Shown here: in pieces, positions 58,051-64,000 of the stretch
Position numbering within the stretch: position 1 is the stretch's first letter
Layout: every line of letters starts with the position of its first letter
Assembly: GCA_002270565.1 (NCBI GenBank)
Contig: NQMI01000106.1
Span: forward strand, 63,717 to 127,716
Reading direction: 5' to 3'
DNA from: Stenocarpella maydis
Lineage: Eukaryota; Ascomycota; Sordariomycetes; Diaporthales; Diaporthaceae
DNA: 64,000 nt
Position numbers and translations under genes: made by a program
The notes under the pieces: model-generated
Seen by the model: only the letters and a program-made list of their open reading frames with translations
Databases searched by the model: none
Told to the model about the DNA's origin: nothing

Positions 58051-58250
58051 GTGTAATAGCACATTGGTGGGCTATCGCTATAGCCACCGTACTGTAGCCA
58101 GAGGGCGTAGTTGCTTACTAAGCAACTACCACCCACTATATAGACCCGAGATAGCTGGCGGGCTACGCCCACTGCACCCACTACTCGAAAGACAGAGAGA
58201 AATACAAGAACAACACCCCACTCGTATTGCAATACGTGACCCATCCAACA
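58051..58250 (+). repeat. Copia LTR, third copy, cut by a single N
   Basis: Starts inside the LTR right after one N and continues with the same right flank to 58312. The 262 bp 58051-58312 appear identical to 56501-56762, which suggests overlapping contig ends. Confidence 0.75.
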
Positions 58251-58853
58251 GCGCCCTAAATAGAGGGCTTTTTATTATGCCTTATATTATTATAATTATA
58301 TAAATAAGCATTATAATGCTTATTATATAAATAGTATCCAACTTATACTAATAATGGTTCCTTATACTTATTTAATTCTTATAGCCTTCTTACCCTTTCT
58401 TTCTTTCCTTATTTGTTTCCTTAAGCACTCTTAAATTTATAAATATATGCCTTAGTTAGTAATTAATAGAATAACTTACTAATGCTATATAGTATTATAA
58501 TCACACTAAACCTTTATGGGGTTTAGTAGGTAACCTATAGGGTTTATATTAGCAGAGCGGCGCAGAGGTAATACTCAACTAAGTTTGCAATATATAAAGA
58601 TACTATTTATAAAGAGGGTATGATTAGAAGCTATAAGGCTATCCAGTTGGTAGGACTGGATACTTAGATTGACAACTAAAGAGTCTATTTTATGGAAGCT
58701 ATCTATAGTGGTAATAACTATATCCTTATATATTCTAACTCTTCATCTATCCCTAGTAGTAGACTATATAGATTGCTTGTTAATTTATATAGTCTAGCCT
58801 TATAATTAGCTAGATCATTTATTAGTTCCATTAGTCTATCCTAGTTAGTAAGT

Positions 58854-58870
58854 CCCTAACCCTAACCCTA
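58854..58870. repeat. Short interstitial telomere-type array (CCCTAA)
   Basis: Nearly three perfect CCCTAA units. Fungal telomeres usually use TTAGGG, so this may be a captured telomere scrap, but three units can also arise by chance in such DNA. Confidence 0.5.
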
Positions 58871-59194
58871 GTTATTCAGTATATTATTATTAACTTAGGC
58901 GGGAAAATATTCCTAGGTTTCTAATATAGCTGCCTAGGATTATCTTCTACAGTAGTTAGCAGCTAATAAGTATATATTCATAACATTATCTCCCTTCTTA
59001 CTTCCTTTATCCTTAAAGGTATTCTTAGAAGTTATCCTTCTTATTTATTATATTCTTTATTATACCTTTTTAATTTATTTTATCAAGCTGAATTAAAATT
59101 TCTGAAATCTTAAAGTCTTCCTATTACTTTAAGAAAACTAAATAAAATAAATCCCTTTCTATTTATATAGCTTCTTATAATTCTATTACACTAA

Positions 59195-59700
59195 CTTACT
59201 TAGCTTGTAAGATTAGTAGGGCTTCTTATATTACCTTAGAGGAGGATTAATCCTATTATTTTAAGTATATTTGCTAAAAGTATAAGAATTATAATATATA
59301 TAGGCTTATACCTACCTAAATGCAAGGATTATAACTTAATACAACCTTACTAAGGCTATACTAGATAAGGTAAAAGAGGAGTTAGAAAAGGCTACTATAA
59401 GGGTATACTACCTATATAAATAGCATTATTTATACGCTAAGAAGATAGTATATATAGTACGCTAAAGTATTAAAATAATTAATAAGCTAGATTATGTGGA
59501 AAAGGAGAAGGCTAAGGCTGAGTAAAGGTGGATTGCTAAGTAGTCTGCTAAGGCTAGTAGTTAATACTCTACTAAAGAAGCTAGTATAATGGTTTCAAAA
59601 GAGCCTTAGTTGCATTGTAAGGGTAAGATAAATATTTTTAATTAGAGTTCCTTAGTTAGTAAGAATATAGATTAGTTAAATTTTATAGGTACTAATACTA
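59195..59700 (+). pseudogene. Relic of a repeat-borne coiled-coil protein, copy 1
   Basis: Reading through stops, the frame gives LDKVKEELEKA, then DYVEKEKAKAE, then STKEAS, LHCKGK and IFN, which align in order with copy 2 near 63.1-63.4 kb. The stops fall mostly where Gln or Trp is expected. The family is not recognised; a coiled coil with an acidic/basic helix is evident. Confidence 0.45.
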
Positions 59701-60679
59701 AAAGATTTACACCTATAGGTAGCTTATTAAGTACTTAAATTCTATTACTAGGAATAGAAGTTTTTTTATTATCTTATTTAACTAGTTATATAATATTTGT
59801 TTACTTTTATTCTCTCTTAATAAATTATTACCAGGGTAACTCTTTAGTATAATTAGTATTTAGAGTATTATTTTCAAAAGAGGTAATTAGTATTACTATA
59901 TTTTCCTAAAGATATAATTAGTTGCAATTGCTAGTTATTAGTACTATTATTAGTCTTCTATTAGTTATTTTCATTGTTTCAACTATATTAAGAACTAGGG
60001 TTTATTATATAGCTTTATTATAATATTGCATTATAGCTTACTATATATAGATCCTTTAGCCATTTTCCTAGCTTCTCAGGGCCATTTTATAATACTTTAC
60101 ATATAGTACTGCTAGAGTTTATTATAGTAGTAGGTTAGATTTGCTATTAGCTCCTATATATTTTTACTAAAGTTATAACCTTTCTATTTAATAAGGTATT
60201 CTATTATTCTTTATTATATTCATTAAGAGCTTTGATTTACATCGTAAGCTTGATACCCTAAAGTACTAGTTCTAATAGTAAAATGTAAAAAACTAGATGC
60301 TATCTTATTTCTTAAGGTAATAAAAGTCTATATTTAGTATCTAAGAGTTTTTCCAAAATCCTAAAAGAGCTAATTTTCTTATAATTAAGTTTATTACTAA
60401 GTTACTTAGTTTTAATATTTCAATATATAAAGCAGACTTTATCTACCTTCTTGACCATTAATCCATTAATTATTTTCTAATTTATATATCTTATTATCTA
60501 TTTTAGATTAAAAGAAAGTTCTCCTTAAATATCTCATTAGATTTATTTAATTCATATTACTTTTCATTCCACTAATTCTGCTAGTATAATACCTAGTGGT
60601 AGTTTATAGTATACCTAAGGCTTATATATATAGAGTATTCTGATGAATTTGTGCTATAGAATAGCATTCAGTTCAGCGT

Positions 60680-61239
60680 GTGTGTGTTTCGGCAGGGTCG
60701 CAGTATGGTGCTCTGAGGCGAATTCGGACGATTGACAATGGTCTGGACAACTTTGTATTGAATTAAGTTGGGCTTCTGTAAGCCCTCCTTATAGTACCCT
60801 CCGACGTCGTCTCACCCCTGGGGGACGCTGCGGTCGGCTCTGGTGCAAAATTTGCAAATGCCGGAAAATTCGCCCTTCCAACACACCATCTTTGGTTCCA
60901 AGCAGCCAGCCAACCATAGCCCTAGTAATGCCCAAATTAAGTACATACAAACTTCTGAAATCAAGCTATCCAATGCACTAAGTTATATACTTTTTGGGTA
61001 AGAAATAAGGGTAATGCAGAGGTCTGAATTAAGGTGCAAATGCAGGCCAAAATAATCGACTCACGGCCACCAAACTCATCTTGCGTCACGCACGCACTGG
61101 GCGTACTTAGCGAAAATCGCCTGACTCGCAAGTCTAGGGTAACTCCTTGCTAGGAAGTCTAGGGTAACTCCTTACAACGAAGTCTAGGGTAACTCCTTGC
61201 ACGGAGTACCAACGCCCTGCTGAGCGGTTCCGTTTAACA
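60680..61239 (-). repeat. LTR (second family), copy A
   Basis: On the minus strand it starts TGTTAAACGG and is much less AT-rich than its surroundings. The distal edge is judged only by composition. It carries three 25-bp units (61130-61204). Its minus-strand start abuts two N. Confidence 0.5.
61130..61204. repeat. Three 25-bp tandem repeats inside LTR copy A
   Basis: AAGTCTAGGGTAACTCCTT recurs at 61130, 61155 and 61180. Copy B of the LTR has two units and copy C three, so the array varies between copies. Confidence 0.85.
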
Positions 61240-61241
61240 NN

Positions 61242-61634
61242 GGGCACGCTGCGGTAGGCTCTGGTGCAAATTTGCAAATGCCGGAAAATTCGCCCTTCCA
61301 ACACACCATTTTTGGTTCCAAGCAACTAGCCAACCATAGCCCTAGCAATGCCCAAATTGAGTACATATAAACTTTAGAAATCAAGCTATCCAATGCACTA
61401 AGTTATATACTTTTTGGGTAAGAAATAAGGGTAATGCAGAGGTCTGAATTAAGGTGCAAATGCAGGCCAAAATAATCGACTCACGGCCACCAAACTCATC
61501 TTGCGTCACGCACGCACTGGGCGTACTTAGCGAAAATCGCCTGACTCGCAAGTCTAGGGTAACTCCTTACAACGAAGTCTAGGGTAACTCCTTGCACGGA
61601 GTACCAACGCCCTGCTGAGCGGTTCCGTTTAACA
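61242..61634 (-). repeat. LTR (second family), copy B, truncated
   Basis: A near-copy of 60820-61239 with several substitutions and one fewer 25-bp unit. It is truncated at its left by NN (61240-61241). The minus-strand start is again TGTTAAACGG. Confidence 0.6.
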
Positions 61635-61639
61635 CATAC

Positions 61640-62620
61640 TTTATACTATATAAAGAAGCTAGTATTATAGAAGAACTTACATACACATTCTCATAAATTA
61701 TTATAAGCAATTACTGAATGCTATATAAAATTATCTTAGATAGAGATAAGCTCTTTATATTAAACTTTTGGAAGTTACTAATGAAGTAACTTGGAGCAAA
61801 GTATAAGCTCTTAATAATAGCATACCTATAAATAGATAGATAAATGGAATAAATCAACCAGATTGTGGAATAATACTTCTAATACTATATCAACTAACTA
61901 TAGGATAATTAGGTTGAACTGCTACTACTAGCACAGTTTGCCTATAATAGCGCAACTATCAGCACGATTAAGCAGTCACCTTTCTTTGCACTCTATAGAT
62001 ACGAACCTTAGGCACATTACAAATTACTACCAGATAACACCCCAGCAGAATTAGCGGAATAAAAAGTAATATAAATTAGATAAATCCAGAAGGATATCTA
62101 AGCAGAACTTTCTTTTATATAGGAGTCAATATTAAAATATATAAATCAGAAGAGAATTAAGGGACTAATTCTTAAGGAGAGAGATAAGGTCTATCTTCTT
62201 TACTAAAACATTAAAACTAAGCGACCTAGTAAAAAGCTTACTATAAGGAAATTAGCCCCTTTAAAATTTCAAGAAAACTTTCAGATACTAACTACAAACT
62301 CTTACTACCTAAGGGAATAAAATAGCATCCAGTCTTTTACATTTCACTCTTAGAATCAGCACTTAAGGATATAAAACTTAAAATATAGATTAAAATACTT
62401 AATAAATATAATAAAGAATATGAAGTGGAAAATATCATGAACTTAAGGCAGCATTAAGGAATAATGGAATACCTTATTAAGTGGAAAGGCTATAACTCTA
62501 GCAAGAATATATGGGAACTAGCCTAAAGTTTAACCTACTATTATAATAAACTCAAAAGATATTATATATGGACTACTATAGAATAGTCCTAGAAGCTAGG
62601 AATGTAGCCTGAAGACCCTA
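61640..62620 (+). mobile_element. Ty3/gypsy integrase and chromodomain remnant
   Basis: With stops tolerated, the plus strand reads LAQFAYNSATISTIKQSPFF and ALYRYEP, the C-terminal integrase landmark of gypsy elements. At about 62468-62525 it reads YLIKWKGYNSSKNIWEL, a chromodomain, marking a chromovirus-type element. The 5' part (gag, PR, RT, RNase H) is missing. RIP-type stops make it non-functional. Confidence 0.75.
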
Positions 62621-63059
62621 TATATAATAAACTATAATGAACTAATGTTATAATGAAACTATATAATAAACCCTAGACTTTGCAGCTAAAATAGGGAAAA
62701 TAACTAATAAGAGACTAGTTATAAGAGAGATAGCCTAAAAGCTAGCAACTAGCTAACCCCTTAAAAGATATACTAATATCAGTCGCCCTGTCTAACCAAT
62801 AACCTGAATACTGGTTATATCTAAAAACCCATCTAAATAAATACTAGTATCCGTACCCTATATTCTAGTGAATACTAGTTATAGAAAAATAAGACTAGAA
62901 TGATATAGCACAACCAGTAAACTAAGAATGGCTAGGAACCAGGACCAGTTAGGTAATGATCAAATAAGTTCCATTCCCAGTAATAAAATCAGGCACTAAG
63001 ATAAGCCACCCACAGGCGCATTTCCTTCACTACCCTTACTACCAGTACCTATAAATTCA

Positions 63060-63445
63060 GACCAATTGGTACTATTACCCATTAGGAAACTCCAGTTAAA
63101 AACTCCTACTTTACTCTCAGAATGCAACTATGTCTCTTGCGCTATTATCCTACTAGCCTCCTTGGTGGAACCTTGGCGGATAACCTCGGTGGACTGTATG
63201 GCAATCTGCCTCTACTCTGCTTTAGCCTCCTCCTTCTCCACTTGCTTTAACTCCTTTACATTATTAATGCCCTGATGAACCGCATGCATTATCTTTTCAT
63301 ACTATAACTGCTTCTACTTGCAAAGGCGCAAAATTCTTGCGTTTAGCCGTTAAGCCTCCTCCTCCATAGCCTCCAGCTCTTCCTCCAGTTGATGATATGT
63401 TAAGGTGACTTTATTCAACTGATTAGGAGTGAGACCTTAGATGTT
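63060..63445 (-). pseudogene. Relic of the repeat-borne coiled-coil protein, copy 2
   Basis: The minus strand reads NYNI, LTPNQLNKVTLTYHQ, LEEELEAMEEEA, then VEKEEAKAE, STKEASRI, LHSESK and VFNW, matching copy 1 in order. Stops sit where Gln or Trp is expected. It lies antisense between the gypsy chromodomain and the downstream LTR. Confidence 0.45.
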
Positions 63446-63688
63446 GTAGTTGGATAGATTAAGGTAAATATAGGTCCAATAGCAAATAGATTCTAAATCC
63501 GCAACCTTGTAGTCCTTAGCTAGGTTGTGCTCCTTATAATAAGAATAAGGCATAGGAATAATGCTACTCTTTGAGGTAATAGCGAAAAGAAGGACGGCCT
63601 TATGCTTAGCAATAGAAAAAGACTTTATGGGATAAGACTTAGTAACCCTACTTAATATAATGAATTAGGAAGAAGTGAATAAGAATGT

Positions 63689-64000
63689 TGTTAAACGGAA
63701 CCGCTCAGCAGGGCGTTGGTACTCCGTGCAAGGAGTTACCCTAGACTTCGTTGTAAGGAGTTACCCTAGACTTCCTAGCAAGGAGTTACCCTAGACTTGC
63801 GAGTCAGGCGATTTTCGCTAAGTACGCCCAGTGCGTGCGTGACGCAAGATGAGTTTGGTGGCCGTGAGTCGATTATTTTGGCCTGCATTTGCACCTTAAT
63901 TCAGACCTCTGCATTACCCTTATTTCTTACCCAAAAGGTATATAACTTAGTGCATTAGATAGCCTGATTTCTGAAGTTTGTATGTACTTAATTTGGGCAT
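63689..64000 (+). repeat. LTR (second family), copy C, runs off the window
   Basis: Starts TGTTAAACGG on the plus strand, just after a purine-rich tract (AGGAAGAAGTGAATAAGAA, about 63667-63685) that could be a polypurine tract. It therefore fits the 3' LTR of the gypsy element upstream. It is inverted relative to copies A and B. Confidence 0.65.

Larger units (their letters stand above)
58313..60679. other. AT-rich, RIP-like repeat debris
   Basis: Very AT-rich with TAG and TAA in every frame. It holds a short CCCTAA array and a coiled-coil protein relic, both listed separately. No intact gene or RNA is visible. Confidence 0.6.

Noticed and set aside
56486..58244. Recurring 67-88 codon frames inside the LTR copies
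   Set aside because: They are the same non-coding LTR read in both directions; no protein family and no conservation beyond DNA identity.
61242..64000. Inverted repeats flanking about 2 kb, as in a DNA transposon
   Set aside because: The repeats begin TGTTAAAC, carry LTR-like features and follow a purine tract, and the interior is gypsy integrase and chromodomain, so LTRs of separate or rearranged elements fit better.
1..64000. CRISPR arrays, operons or ribosome binding sites
   Set aside because: The sequence is eukaryotic (spliced genes, RIP); no regularly spaced direct repeats of CRISPR type are seen.

Overview
The window looks like nuclear DNA of a filamentous ascomycete, probably a plant-associated Sordariomycete. 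The evidence is short GT-AG introns (50-80 nt) with CTRAC-type branch sites, G/C-rich coding sequence, a fungal HET-domain gene, a fungal-type complex I 21.3 kDa subunit, secreted plant-wall enzymes, and retroelements whose coding frames carry only C-to-T and G-to-A changes, as expected from repeat-induced point mutation (RIP). Species cannot be named from sequence alone.

Layout. 0-10.5 kb: 3' end of an unidentified gene, TRM10 tRNA methyltransferase (-), an atypical short-chain dehydrogenase (-), MSH2 mismatch-repair ATPase (+, one intron) and a secreted polygalacturonase (+). 10.5-25 kb: a repeat-bearing spacer, a disordered-protein ORF (-) lying in frame and 27 bp downstream of a UBP2-like deubiquitinase (-, two introns), the complex I B14.7/NDUFA11 homologue (+, four exons), a cluster of three homologous intron-like repeats, a tRNA-derived SINE-like relic and a DHH exopolyphosphatase with a signal peptide (-). 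25-49 kb: a transcription-factor pseudogene, a six-cysteine secreted protein (-), a GH95 alpha-fucosidase (+, four exons), a MYND-finger fragment, a four-exon Cys/Asn/Ser-repeat mini-protein, an acidic 2EXR-domain protein (-), a chitin deacetylase (+, three exons), a class I glutamine-amidotransferase-like protein (-), a HET-domain protein (+, three exons) and a probably mitochondrial flavoprotein (-).

From about 49.1 kb to the end there are no intact genes. A RIP-ruined Ty1/copia element (PR-IN-RT-RH order, + strand) begins with a well-preserved 215 bp LTR. An assembly gap (56763-57734) follows, flanked by near-identical LTR copies. The rest is AT-rich RIP debris with a short CCCTAA array, three copies of a different LTR, a Ty3/gypsy integrase-chromodomain remnant and two relics of one repeat-borne coiled-coil protein. 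This fits a heterochromatic block, possibly subtelomeric.

The genes are independent loci, not a pathway or biosynthetic cluster. Three secreted enzymes (polygalacturonase, GH95, chitin deacetylase) and the six-cysteine protein suit a plant-associated lifestyle. The oddest items are the UBP2/disordered ORF pair in one frame split by a single TAG, a stop-free 66-nt cysteine-coding intron inside UBP2, the three sister introns at 20.9-21.5 kb, and the spliced Cys/Asn/Ser-repeat mini-protein at 33.7 kb.
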